DNA from: Burkholderiales bacterium
GTDB lineage: Bacteria > Pseudomonadota > Gammaproteobacteria > Burkholderiales > SG8-39
DNA: 64,000 nt
Assembly: GCA_027493935.1 (NCBI GenBank)
Contig: JAOSJV010000001.1
Span: 868,001 to 932,000 of the forward strand
Direction: 5' to 3'
The notes under the pieces: model-generated
What the model was told of the DNA's origin: nothing
What the model saw: only the letters and a program-made list of their open reading frames with translations
Databases searched by the model: none
Shown: one piece after another, positions 45,356 through 57,029 of the stretch
Numbering within the stretch: the stretch's first letter is position 1
How the letters are laid out: each line of letters opens with the position of its first letter
Position numbers and translations under genes: made by a program

Positions 45356-47086
45356 GTGAATGCCGCACCGGCGCGGTGCGTCTGCGCGAAGGGGTCGGCC
45401 GATCATGAACGCACCGCCCAAGTCGAGGTCGGGGGCGAGATTCTCGTCGATGCGCTCCGAATCCACGGCGTCGATACGGTCTTCTGCGTTCCGGGGGAGA
45501 GCTATCTCGCGGCGCTCGACGCGCTCTACGGGGCTCGCGCAGCGATCCGCCTCATCGTCTGCCGGCAGGACGGCGGCGCCGCTTTCATGGCCGAGGCCTA
45601 CGGCAAGGTCACCGGCCAGCCGGGAATCTGCTTCGTCACGCGCGGTCCGGGTGCGACGAACGCCTCCATCGGGGTGCATGCGGCGCACCAGGACTCGACG
45701 CCGATGATCCTGTTCGTCGGGCAGGTCGGGTCCGACTTCGCGGAACGGGAGGCCTTCCAGGAGGTCGATTTCCGGCGCATGTTCGGCCAGATGACGAAGT
45801 GGGTTGCGCAGATCGACCGCGCCGACCGCATCCCGGAGTATGTGAGCCGCGCCTTCCACACCGCGACCGCCGGCCGCCCCGGGCCGGTGGTGCTCGCGCT
45901 GCCCGAGGATATGCTCGCCGCGAGCGTGCAGGTGGCGGACGCCGGGCCGTACCGCGTCGTCGAGGCACATCCGGCGCCGGCGGACATGGGACGGCTGCGC
46001 GAGCTGCTCGCCGGCGCGCGGCACCCGCTCTTGCTGCTCGGCGGTTCGGTCTGGGATGTCGCCGCGTGCGCGAACATGCAGCGCTTCGCGGAGGCGAACC
46101 GCCTGCCGGTCGCGTGCGCCTGGCGCTACCAGGACCTGTTCGACAACGCGCATCCGCAGTACGTCGGCGACGTCGGGCTGGGCATCAATCCGAAGCTCGC
46201 GCAGCGCGTCAAGGATGCCGACCTCCTGCTCGTGGTCGGACCGCGCCTCGGCGAGATGACGACCGGCGGCTACACGCTGCTCGAGGTGCCGCGCCCGCGC
46301 CAGCGGCTCGTGCATGTGCACGCCGGCGCCGAGGAACTCGGCCGCGTGTACCAGGCTGACCTGCCGATCAACGCGTCGATGAGGGCATTCGCGGCCGCGG
46401 CGGCCGGTCTCGCACCGGTGGAAAGCGGGGCGTGGCACGGGGCGCTCGCGCAGGCGCGCCAGGAATATCTCGACTACAACGCGAAGCGCGCGCTGCCGGG
46501 GGAGCTCGACCTGTGGGAGGCGATGCGCGTCTTCCGCGAGACCGTGCCGGCGGACACGATCATCGCTAGCGGCGCGGGAAACTTCAGCGCGTGGGCCGGG
46601 CGGTTCTACGCCTACCGCAGCTTCCGGACTCAGCTGGCGACCTCTTCGGGTGCGATGGGCTACGGCGTGCCGGCCGGCGTCGCGGCGAAGGCCGCGCGGC
46701 CGGAGCGCACCGTCGTGTCGTTCAACGGCGACGGCGACTTTCTGATGAACGGCCAGGAGCTCGCGACCGCCGTGCAACACGCGCTGCCGGTCGTGTTCCT
46801 GGTGTTCAACAACGGCCTGTACGGGACGATCCGCATGCACCAGGAGCGCGAGTACCCGGGGCGGGTGTGGGGCACCTCGCTCGTCAACCCGGACTTCGCC
46901 GCGCTCGCGCGCGCGTACGGCGCGCACGGCGAGACGGTGCGGCGCACCGCGGAGTTCGGTCCGGCACTCGAGCGCGCGCTCGCCTGCGGCAAGCCGGCGC
47001 TCCTCGAGCTCGTGTACGACCCGCAGATCATCACGCCGAACATCACGCTGGATGCGATCCGCGCGCAAGCGCTCGGATCGCGGTGA
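45356..47086 (+). CDS. Thiamine-diphosphate enzyme, acetolactate synthase-like
   Basis: About 576 residues with the three-domain ThDP decarboxylase/ligase fold. The catalytic Glu is in CVPGESYLAALDALY, the central FAD-like domain follows, and the cofactor-binding GDGDFLMNGQEL...FNN motif is at the C-terminal domain. It resembles acetolactate synthase large-subunit paralogues, but no small subunit gene is adjacent, so the 2-oxoacid substrate is open. The start is uncertain. The intact frame reaches GTG at 45356, but ATG at 45404 reads MNAPPK and would join to VEVGGEILVDALRIHG if one G were added after 45415, so a further indel is possible. Divergent from lysR. Confidence 0.85.
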   Translation: MNAAPARCVCAKGSADHERTAQVEVGGEILVDALRIHGVDTVFCVPGESYLAALDALYGARAAIRLIVCRQDGGAAFMAEAYGKVTGQPGICFVTRGPGATNASIGVHAAHQDSTPMILFVGQVGSDFAEREAFQEVDFRRMFGQMTKWVAQIDRADRIPEYVSRAFHTATAGRPGPVVLALPEDMLAASVQVADAGPYRVVEAHPAPADMGRLRELLAGARHPLLLLGGSVWDVAACANMQRFAEANRLPVACAWRYQDLFDNAHPQYVGDVGLGINPKLAQRVKDADLLLVVGPRLGEMTTGGYTLLEVPRPRQRLVHVHAGAEELGRVYQADLPINASMRAFAAAAAGLAPVESGAWHGALAQARQEYLDYNAKRALPGELDLWEAMRVFRETVPADTIIASGAGNFSAWAGRFYAYRSFRTQLATSSGAMGYGVPAGVAAKAARPERTVVSFNGDGDFLMNGQELATAVQHALPVVFLVFNNGLYGTIRMHQEREYPGRVWGTSLVNPDFAALARAYGAHGETVRRTAEFGPALERALACGKPALLELVYDPQIITPNITLDAIRAQALGSR

Positions 47087-47134
47087 CGCGCCGCGCGAGA
47101 CCGCGGCCTGCTGCCCGGCGTCGACGGTCCACTC

Positions 47135-47275
47135 TCAGTGATGCAGGATCCTCGACAGAAAGCGCGCCGCCCGCGCGCTGCGCGGCCTGCCGAAGAAGTC
47201 CTCGCGCGGCGCGTCCCTCAGCACCTGGAACGTGCCGAACCACTTGCCCACCCGGCTCATCTCGATCACGGCCAT
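47135..47275 (-). pseudogene. Deletion remnant of an amino acid ABC transporter ATPase (GltL/GlnQ type)
   Basis: A 46-codon frame reading MAVIEMSRVGKWFGTFQVL, which is the N-terminus of polar amino acid ABC ATPases, directly followed by EDFFGRPRSARAARFLSRIL, which is their extreme C-terminus. The whole catalytic centre (Walker A, signature, Walker B) is missing, and the two ends are joined in frame. It is a relic of an internal deletion of roughly 600 bases, or an assembly collapse. No substrate-binding or permease genes lie next to it. Confidence 0.7.
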
Positions 47276-48233
47276 CGGCGGCCAGCTTGAGCCGCGCGTG
47301 CGGCAAAGCGCAATCCGCGCGTGCCACTATTCCGATGTCATCGAGCTGCATGCATGCCGCGCCACGCCACCCTGCGCTGCCTCGACCCGAACGGGTTCCA
47401 CCGTATCGCCTACAGCGAGTGGGGCGACCCCGCCAACCCGCGCGTCGTGATCTGCGCGCACGGGCTCGCGCGTAACCGGCGCGACTTCGACTTCCTCGCG
47501 CGGCATCTCGCCGATGCGTTCCGCGTGGTGGCATTCGACGCGGCCGGCCGCGGCGAGAGCGACTGGCTGCCGGTGAAGGAGGACTACCGGTTCGGCCAGT
47601 ACCTCGCCGACGGCGCGGCACTGATGGCGCGCGCAACCGCGCCCGCGAGCGGCGTGCTGGCGCGCCTCGCCCGTCTGTTCGGCATCGGCCGGGGAGCCTC
47701 GCTCGACTGGGTCGGCACGTCAATGGGCGGTCTGGTCGGGATGATGCTTGCCGCGCGCGCGGGCACGCCGATCCGGCGCCTGGTCCTGAACGACATCGGG
47801 CCGCTGGTGCCGTGGTCGAGCCTCGTGCGCCTGAAGGGCTACGTCGGGCGCGCGACGCGGTTCGAGACCATGTGCGAGGTCGAGCAGTGGGTGCGCGAGG
47901 TGTGCGCGCCGTGGGGCCCCCTCGCCGATGCGCACGTCGCGCACCTCGCGCGCCACGGCGTGCGGCCGGACCCCGCCGGCGGCTACGTGCTGCACTACGA
48001 TCCGGACATCGTGAGCGGCCTGCGCCGGCGCGCCGACGTCGACCTGCCGATCGGCGACCGCTACTTCGAGGGCGTCGACCTGTGGCCGCTGTGGGATGCG
48101 ATCCGCACGCCGACCCTCGCGCTGCGCGGCGGGGAGTCGGACGTGCTGCTCGCGGCGACCGCGGAGGAGATGAAGCGCCGCGGCCCGCGCGCCGAGGTGC
48201 TCGAGCTGCCCGGCATCGGCCACGCACCGGCGC

Positions 48234-51116
<2,883 letters not shown>

Positions 51117-51197
51117 CTGCGAAATCCGGCCCCGCGCGGGGGAACCAGCCACTATACAAAAAAGCGCGGTTCCGGCGCTAGCGCTGCATCGAGCCCG

Positions 51198-51359
51198 AAC
51201 CACCCCGCCGCGCGTTCGCGCGGCACCCCTCCTGGAGAAGGAGGGGACGGGGTTCTGCGCAGCGCCGTGCGTTCTGTCCCCTCCTCTCCGAGGGGTGGCC
51301 GCGCGAGCGGGCGGGGTGGTGGCGCCGCAGGCGCGGGGCCCCTCCTCTCTGCGGAGGGC
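51198..51359. repeat. BIME-like inverted repeat cluster B
   Basis: Inverted unit (AACCACCCCGCCGCGCG...ACCCCTCCTGGAGAAGGAGG) followed by the forward unit (CCCCTCCTCTCCGAGGGG, GGCCGCGCGAGCGGGC, GGGGTGGT) and a further CCCCTCCTCTCTGCGGAGGG hairpin. Same family as clusters at 26233 and 62136. It lies between uvrA and the YkgJ-type gene, at the left border of the accessory block. Confidence 0.75.
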
Positions 51360-51401
51360 ATGGCTGGGCGAGCGGCGCAGGTGGCGCGGCCGCTGCGCGC
51401 G

Positions 51402-52007
51402 CTATTCGCGCGCGTCGTTCACCTTGCACCAGAACTCGGCGGCGGTGCGCACTTGCTCCGCCACCCACCGCGCGCGCTCCGCGGGCGGCATGGCTGCGAG
51501 CTCGCGCCGTGCCAGGATCACCTCGTCCTCGGATATACCGGCGGCCGCGTATCCGGCGTCGACGGCATCCACGCCGGGTGACTGCCCGACGATCCACTGC
51601 AGCCGCCGGTGAACGGCGGTTGCGTAGGCGACGTCCTCCGCGTCGCGCGGCGGGGCGACCCGTGCGAAGCCCGCGCGCGTCACGCCTGGGGCGCTGAGCG
51701 CACTGCTCAGCGCGACCGCCAGGGAGCGGCAATCGAACTTGCGGCAAGCTTGCGGGCGCTCGCCGTAGACCTCGCAGGCGCCGTCGACCAGGTGCGTGCA
51801 GGCGCCGTCGGGCTGGCGCAGCAGGTGCTTGCCGTCGTGGCGCAGGGCCGGGTTGGCGAGCTCGCCCGGCGCGAGCGCGACGCGCTGCGGCTCCCGGCAG
51901 CACCGGGTGCAGATGCCGCAGTCGACAACCGCGGGTGCGCCGCTCGCGCGGTCGCGTGCGATGCGCCGCGCGACCGCCGCGAACTTGAGCGGCTTGGGCG
52001 CGCTCAT
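51402..52007 (-). CDS. YkgJ family cysteine cluster protein
   Basis: A 201-residue soluble protein with an N-terminal Cys cluster ([13 protein letters not shown], Cys30/33/36/37) and later cysteines in [19 protein letters not shown] and ACRKFDCRS. This is the zinc/iron-chelating CxxCxxCC domain family. The function of the family is not established. The ATG at 52007 is chosen because it opens the conserved part; an upstream extension is Arg-rich and without similarity. It is divergent from the six-gene operon across a 243-base gap (52008-52250) in which I see no clear promoter. Confidence 0.85.
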   Translation of the reverse strand: MSAPKPLKFAAVARRIARDRASGAPAVVDCGICTRCCREPQRVALAPGELANPALRHDGKHLLRQPDGACTHLVDGACEVYGERPQACRKFDCRSLAVALSSALSAPGVTRAGFARVAPPRDAEDVAYATAVHRRLQWIVGQSPGVDAVDAGYAAAGISEDEVILARRELAAMPPAERARWVAEQVRTAAEFWCKVNDARE

Positions 52008-52250
52008 CAGGTCGCACCGTGCGCGCGGATACGGGTCATGGCTTCCTGCGTTCTGGCTCGGTCGGCGCGGCGAAAGCGCGGAATCACGACGGGTTCTCAT
52101 GATAGTGCACCGCGCCGGCTCCGGGGGTCGGCGATCCGCCCACGCGGACGTGAGCGGCGCCACCGCGGGTGTCGCTGGACGCGTCCGGGCACTGTGCCCT
52201 TGTGAGACGGCTCGCGCGCCACTACGCTTGGCATCTGCCCTGGGGCGGCG

Positions 52251-53240
52251 ATGGGAGAAAGCGGACAACAAGCCAGTGCGACCGGCGCGGCAGGTGAGCA
52301 CGCCGCGGCCGGTGCGCGACCGCGCGGGCTCGCGCGCTGGTGGGTGTATCAGCACGAGCGCTTTCCGGTCGCCGCGCACGGGCCGCTGATCGCGGCATTC
52401 AGCCTGTCGGCGGTGTGCTACTCCGCCCTCGTGCGCGGTGCGACGGGCATTACGCCCGCAGCGGCGCTAGTCGCGTTCGCGACCGCGTTCCTGTTCTTCC
52501 TGCAGCTGCGCGTCGCCGACGAGTTCAAGGACGCGGAGGAGGACGCGCGCTTCCGGCCCTATCGTCCGGTGCCGCGCGGACTGGTGACGCTGCGCGAGCT
52601 CGGGATGCTCGGCGCCGCGGCGGCGCTCGTCCAGCTCGCGCTTGCCGCCGGCTACGACCCGCGGCTGCTCGCGATCCTCGCCGTCGTGCTCGGCTATCTC
52701 GCGCTGATGTCGGTCGAGTTCTTCGCGCCGGCGTGGCTGCGCGCGCGGCCGTTCTGCTACATGGCGAGCCACATGCTCGTCATGCCGCTCGTCGACTTCT
52801 ACGCAACCGCCTGCGATTGGCTGCCGGCCGGCGCCGGGGTCGCGCCCGCGCTCGCGTGGTTCCTGCTGATCTCGTACTTCAACGGCATGGTGATCGAGAT
52901 CGGCCGCAAGATCCGGGCGCCGGCGGACGAGGAGACGGGCGTCGAGACCTACAGCGCGCTCTGGGGCCGGCGCCGCGCGGTCGCGGCGTGGCTCGGCGCG
53001 ATGGCGCTCTGCGCGGCGTGCGCGCTGATGGCCGCGCGCGAGATCCGCTTCATGGTCCCCGTCGTGGCGGTGCTTACGCTGCTCGCGGTGGCGGCGGCGA
53101 TCGTCGCCGCGGGCTACCTGCGCGCGGCGCGCGCCGGCGCCGGCAAGCGCTTCGAACTCGTATCGGGCGTGTGGACGCTCGCGATGTACGTGTCCGTGGG
53201 CGTCGTGCCGCTCGCGCTGCGCCACTGGGGCACCGCGTGA
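52251..53240 (+). CDS. UbiA-superfamily prenyltransferase
   Basis: A 329-residue membrane protein with about eight or nine helices. The first Asp-rich motif for prenyl diphosphate and Mg2+ is ADEFKDAEED (Asp90, Asp94, Asp98); the second region is IEIGRKIRAPADEETGVETY. Enzymes of this superfamily attach an isoprenoid chain to an aromatic ring, sugar, glyceryl or tetrapyrrole acceptor. The divergence of both motifs from UbiA and COQ2 argues against the housekeeping ubiquinone enzyme. It is the first gene of a six-gene coupled operon; its stop overlaps the next start by GTGA. The first 28 residues are probably an unconserved extension. Confidence 0.8.
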   Translation: MGESGQQASATGAAGEHAAAGARPRGLARWWVYQHERFPVAAHGPLIAAFSLSAVCYSALVRGATGITPAAALVAFATAFLFFLQLRVADEFKDAEEDARFRPYRPVPRGLVTLRELGMLGAAAALVQLALAAGYDPRLLAILAVVLGYLALMSVEFFAPAWLRARPFCYMASHMLVMPLVDFYATACDWLPAGAGVAPALAWFLLISYFNGMVIEIGRKIRAPADEETGVETYSALWGRRRAVAAWLGAMALCAACALMAAREIRFMVPVVAVLTLLAVAAAIVAAGYLRAARAGAGKRFELVSGVWTLAMYVSVGVVPLALRHWGTA

Positions 53241-55933
53241 GCCCGATGACCCAGCGCGCTGCCTCGTACGTCATCGGGCCGGGGCCGGGAGCGGTTGCCG
53301 TGGCGGTCGGCGGCAAGGCGGCCGCGCTGAATGCGCTCGCGCGCGCGGAGTTCCCGGTGCCGCGCTGGTTCGCGGTGCGCCCCGAGGCGTTCCGCGCGAG
53401 CTTGCCGCCGGAGGCGGCCGCCGCGCTCGACCAAGCCGGTAACTGGGACGCGGCGCGCGCCGTGCTCGGCGCGGTCGCGATGCCGCGGCGTCTGCTCGAC
53501 GAGATCGAGACCTGGCTCATGCGCCTGGGAGGTGCCGACCGGGTGGCGGTGCGCTCCTCGGCGATCGACGAGGACTCGAGCGGCCACTCGTTCGCCGGCC
53601 AGCTCGAGAGCTTCCTCTACGTGCCGCGCGAGGCCGTGCCGGCGCGCATCGTCGACGTGTGGCGCTCGGCGTTCACCGAGCGCGTGCTCGCCTACCGGCG
53701 GGAGCACGGCCTTGCGCTCGCGCCGCGGGCGCCCGGCGTGCTCGTCCAGGCGATGGTCGACGCGGACGCGGCCGGGGTGGCGTTCAGCGCCGACCCGGTG
53801 AGCGGCGCGCGGGCGGTACGGGTCGTCAGCGCGGTGTTCGGCCTCGGCACGGCGCTCGTCTCCGGCGAGGCGGATGCGGACACCTGGCGCATCGGGCGCG
53901 ACGGCGCGATCCGGGCGCGCGCGATCGCGACCAAGCGTATCGAGCACCGGATCGACGCGGCCGCGCCGGCGGGCGTCTCGGCGCACGAGGTCGACGCCGA
54001 CCGCGCGGCCGCACCGGCGATCGCCGACGACCTCGCGGTGGAGGTCGCGCGCCTCGCCGCGCGCGCCGAGCATCACTTCGGCCGGCCGCAGGACATCGAG
54101 TGGGCGGTGCGCGGCGCCAAGGTCTACTTGCTCCAGTCGCGCCCGATCACCACGCTCGCCGCACTCGCCGACCCCGAGGGCGAGCGCATCATCTGGGACA
54201 ACTCGAACATCGTGGAGAGCTACGGCGGCGTCACCTCGCCGTTCACGTACTCCTTCGCCCGGCGCGCCTACGAGGAGGTGTACCGCGAGTTCTGCCGCCT
54301 GATGGGCGTGCCGCGCTGGCGCATCGAGTCGAACCGCCGCACGTTCCGCAACATGCTCGGCCTCATCCGCGGGCGCGTGTATTACAACCTGAACAGCTGG
54401 TACCGCACGCTCGCGCTGCTGCCGGGCTATCGCACGAACCGCCGCTTCATGGAGCAGATGATGGGCGTGCGCGAGTCGATTCCCGAACAGCTGGCCGACG
54501 CGCTCGCCGCGTCCGTCGGCGGCGCGAGCCGGCTGGCGCGGGCCGGCGACGCGCTCTTGCTCGCGCGGACCGTCGCCGGCCTCGTCTACAACCACCTGAC
54601 GGTCGGGCGCCGGATCAGCGCGTTCCACGCCCGCCTCGAGCGGGTGCTCGCCGAGCCGCCCGCGCCGCTCGCCGACATGCGCATCGAGGAGCTGGTCGCA
54701 CACTACCGCGACCTCGAGCGGCGCCTGCTCACGCGCTGGGACGCGCCGCTCGTGAACGACTTCCTCGCGATGATCTTCTACGGCGTGCTGCGCAGGCTCA
54801 CGCAGAAGTGGTGCGGCGACGCCGACGGCACGCTGCAGAACAACCTGCTCTGCGGCGAGGGCGGCATGGTGAGCGCGGAGCCGGCGCGGCTGGTGCGCGA
54901 AATGGCCGAGACGGCCGCGGAGGAGCCGGAGCTCGCGCGGTTCCTCGCCGAGGCGCCCGCGGACGAGCTCGTGCGCGGCCTCGCCCGCTTTCCCGCGTTC
55001 CGCGTGCGGTTCGACGCCTACGTCGCAAGATTCGGCGACCGCTGTCTGGAGGAGCTCAAGCTCGAGAGCCCGTCGCTGCACGAGGACCCGACGACGCTGC
55101 TGCGCTCGGTGGCGAGCTACGCGCGACGCGGACTCGGCGGCGAGCGCGCGTCCGCCGTCGAGCGGCGCATGCGCGCGACCGCCGAGGAGGAGGTCGGCGT
55201 GCGGCTGCGAGACGCGCCGCTGCGGCGGACCGTCTTCCGCTGGGTGCTGGCGAACGCCCGCGCGCGCGTGCGCGACCGCGAGAACCTCAGGTTCGAGCGC
55301 ACCCGCGTGTTCGGCCGCGTGCGCGCGATCGCACTCGAGCTCGGCCGCCGGCTCGCGGCGCTCGACCGGCTGGAGGCGCCGCGCGACGTCTTCTTCCTCG
55401 AGGTCGAGGAGCTGCTCGGCTTCGTCGAGGGCACGGCCACCGCCGTCGACCTCGCCGCGCTCGCGCGCGTCCGCAAGAGCGAGTTCGCGCGCTTTGCCGA
55501 GCTGCCGCCGCCGGCCGATCGGTTCGAGACGACCGGCGCGGTGCATCAGGGCAACGCCTTCGCCGCGGCGCACGCGCCGCCGGCCGCGGGCGGCGACGTC
55601 GTGCGCGGCACCGGCGCGTGTCCCGGAGTCGTGCGGGCACGCGTGCGGGTCGTGCACGATCCGCGCAATGCCGCCCTCGAACACGGCGAGATTCTCGTCG
55701 CGCGCTACACCGACCCGGGCTGGATCGTGCTGTTTCCCTCGTGTGCCGGGCTGCTGGTCGAGCGCGGAAGCCTGCTCTCGCACTCGGCGATCGTCGCGCG
55801 CGAGATGGCGATCCCGGCGATCGTCGGCCTCGCCGGGGTGACGCACTGGCTCGCGACCGGCGACCTGGTCGAGATGGACGGCACGACCGGCACCGTGCGC
55901 AAGGTCTCGGCCGGTGCGGAGGCCGCCGCGTGA
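53237..55933 (+). CDS. PEP synthase-like phosphotransferase (ATP-grasp plus phosphohistidine domain)
   Basis: An 898-residue protein. The N-terminal PPDK-type ATP-grasp domain spans about residues 10-310 (RVAVRSSAIDEDSSGHSFAG, then GVAFSADPVSG and QDIEWAVRGAKVYLLQSRPI). A long central domain of unknown fold spans about 330-770, and a C-terminal swivelling phosphohistidine domain has CAGLLVERGSLLSHSAIVAR with the phospho-carrying His. The order ATP-grasp, acceptor domain, His domain is that of phosphotransferases that move a phosphate from ATP through His to a small molecule (as in rifampin phosphotransferase) or to pyruvate. The central domain differs from PEP synthase, so the acceptor is probably a pathway-specific compound. 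GTG overlaps ubiA stop; ATG at 53246 is an alternative. Confidence 0.82.
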   Translation: MSPMTQRAASYVIGPGPGAVAVAVGGKAAALNALARAEFPVPRWFAVRPEAFRASLPPEAAAALDQAGNWDAARAVLGAVAMPRRLLDEIETWLMRLGGADRVAVRSSAIDEDSSGHSFAGQLESFLYVPREAVPARIVDVWRSAFTERVLAYRREHGLALAPRAPGVLVQAMVDADAAGVAFSADPVSGARAVRVVSAVFGLGTALVSGEADADTWRIGRDGAIRARAIATKRIEHRIDAAAPAGVSAHEVDADRAAAPAIADDLAVEVARLAARAEHHFGRPQDIEWAVRGAKVYLLQSRPITTLAALADPEGERIIWDNSNIVESYGGVTSPFTYSFARRAYEEVYREFCRLMGVPRWRIESNRRTFRNMLGLIRGRVYYNLNSWYRTLALLPGYRTNRRFMEQMMGVRESIPEQLADALAASVGGASRLARAGDALLLARTVAGLVYNHLTVGRRISAFHARLERVLAEPPAPLADMRIEELVAHYRDLERRLLTRWDAPLVNDFLAMIFYGVLRRLTQKWCGDADGTLQNNLLCGEGGMVSAEPARLVREMAETAAEEPELARFLAEAPADELVRGLARFPAFRVRFDAYVARFGDRCLEELKLESPSLHEDPTTLLRSVASYARRGLGGERASAVERRMRATAEEEVGVRLRDAPLRRTVFRWVLANARARVRDRENLRFERTRVFGRVRAIALELGRRLAALDRLEAPRDVFFLEVEELLGFVEGTATAVDLAALARVRKSEFARFAELPPPADRFETTGAVHQGNAFAAAHAPPAAGGDVVRGTGACPGVVRARVRVVHDPRNAALEHGEILVARYTDPGWIVLFPSCAGLLVERGSLLSHSAIVAREMAIPAIVGLAGVTHWLATGDLVEMDGTTGTVRKVSAGAEAAA

Positions 55934-57027
55934 GGAGCGAGGCCGCCGGCCGTGCGAGCTTCGACATCATCCGCTACGCCCAGTGCTGGGAGGACGCGGA
56001 TGTCCTGCTCGGCGCGATGCACGCGCGCGCCGGCCAGACGCTCGTCTCGATCGCCTCGGCCGGCGACAACACGCTCGCGCTCTTGACGCTCGATCCGGAG
56101 CGCGTCTACGCACTCGACCTCTCGAGCGCGCAGCTCGCCTGCCTCGAGCTGCGCGTCGCGGCCTACCGGGCACTCGACCATGCGGGGCTGCTCGAGCTCG
56201 TCGGGTCGCGTCCGAGCGCGCGACGCCGCGACCTGTACGCCGCCTGCCGGCCGGGGCTCTGCGCGGCGGTGCGCGACTTCTGGGACGCGCACGGCGCGCA
56301 GATCGACGCGGGCATCGGCGGAGCGGGGAAGTTCGAGCGCTATTTCGCGCTCTTCCGCGATCGCGTGCTTCCGCTGGTGCACGCCCGGCGCACCGTGCTG
56401 CGGCTGCTCGAGCCGCGCGCGCGCGAGGCGCGCGAGGCGTTCTACGCGCGCGAGTGGAACACTTGGCGCTGGCGGCTGCTCTTTCGCCTGTTCTTCTCGC
56501 GCTTCGTCATGGGACGGCTCGGGCGCGACACGAGCTTCTTCCGCTACGTCGAGGGCGGCGTCGCCGACCGGATCCTCGCGCGCACGCGCTACGCGCTCAC
56601 CGAGCTCGACCCGGCAAAGAACCCGTATCTCGGCTGGATTCTCACCGGGACGCACGGCGCGGCGCTGCCGCTCGCCCTGCGCGCCGAGCACTTCGAGGCG
56701 ATCCGCGCGCGGGTCGACCGGGTTGCGTGGCACGCCGAGCCGCTCGAGGCGTTCGTCGAACGGCTCGGCCCGCGCGCCGTCGACGGCTTCAACCTGAGCG
56801 ACATCTTCGAGTACATGTCGGAGGCGAACTACGCGCGGCTCCTCGAGCGCCTGCTCGGCGCGGCGCGTCCCGGCGCCCGCATCGCCTACTGGAACATGCT
56901 AGCGCCGCGGCGCCGCCCGGAAGCGCTCGCCGGGCAGCTCACGCCGCGCCGCGACCTCTCCGAGCCGCTGTTCGCGGCGGACAAGGCGTTCTTCTACAGC
57001 GATTTCGTCGTCGAGGAGGCGGTCTGA
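55930..57027 (+). CDS. DUF3419 protein, BtaA-like 3-amino-3-carboxypropyltransferase
   Basis: A 365-residue protein of the DUF3419 family. The opening IIRYAQCWEDADVLL and the SAM-binding IASAGDNTLALL and VYALDLSSAQLACLELR segments are those of BtaA, which transfers the 3-amino-3-carboxypropyl group of S-adenosylmethionine to diacylglycerol in betaine lipid synthesis. The later GFNLSDIFEYMS is also conserved. The methyltransferase partner BtaB is not present anywhere in the window, so the product would stay unmethylated or the acceptor is a different lipid. GTGA overlap with the upstream gene. Confidence 0.85.
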   Translation: MRSEAAGRASFDIIRYAQCWEDADVLLGAMHARAGQTLVSIASAGDNTLALLTLDPERVYALDLSSAQLACLELRVAAYRALDHAGLLELVGSRPSARRRDLYAACRPGLCAAVRDFWDAHGAQIDAGIGGAGKFERYFALFRDRVLPLVHARRTVLRLLEPRAREAREAFYAREWNTWRWRLLFRLFFSRFVMGRLGRDTSFFRYVEGGVADRILARTRYALTELDPAKNPYLGWILTGTHGAALPLALRAEHFEAIRARVDRVAWHAEPLEAFVERLGPRAVDGFNLSDIFEYMSEANYARLLERLLGAARPGARIAYWNMLAPRRRPEALAGQLTPRRDLSEPLFAADKAFFYSDFVVEEAV

Positions 57028-57029
57028 CC

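Noticed and set aside
52251-53240. Housekeeping ubiA (4-hydroxybenzoate prenyltransferase)
   Set aside because: The Asp-rich motifs differ from UbiA, no ubiC is adjacent, and the gene is locked into a six-gene operon of other functions.
53237-55933. Rifampin phosphotransferase (antibiotic resistance) call
   Set aside because: Domain order is similar, but it is embedded in a biosynthetic operon and the acceptor domain cannot be matched by reading; a resistance call is not supported.
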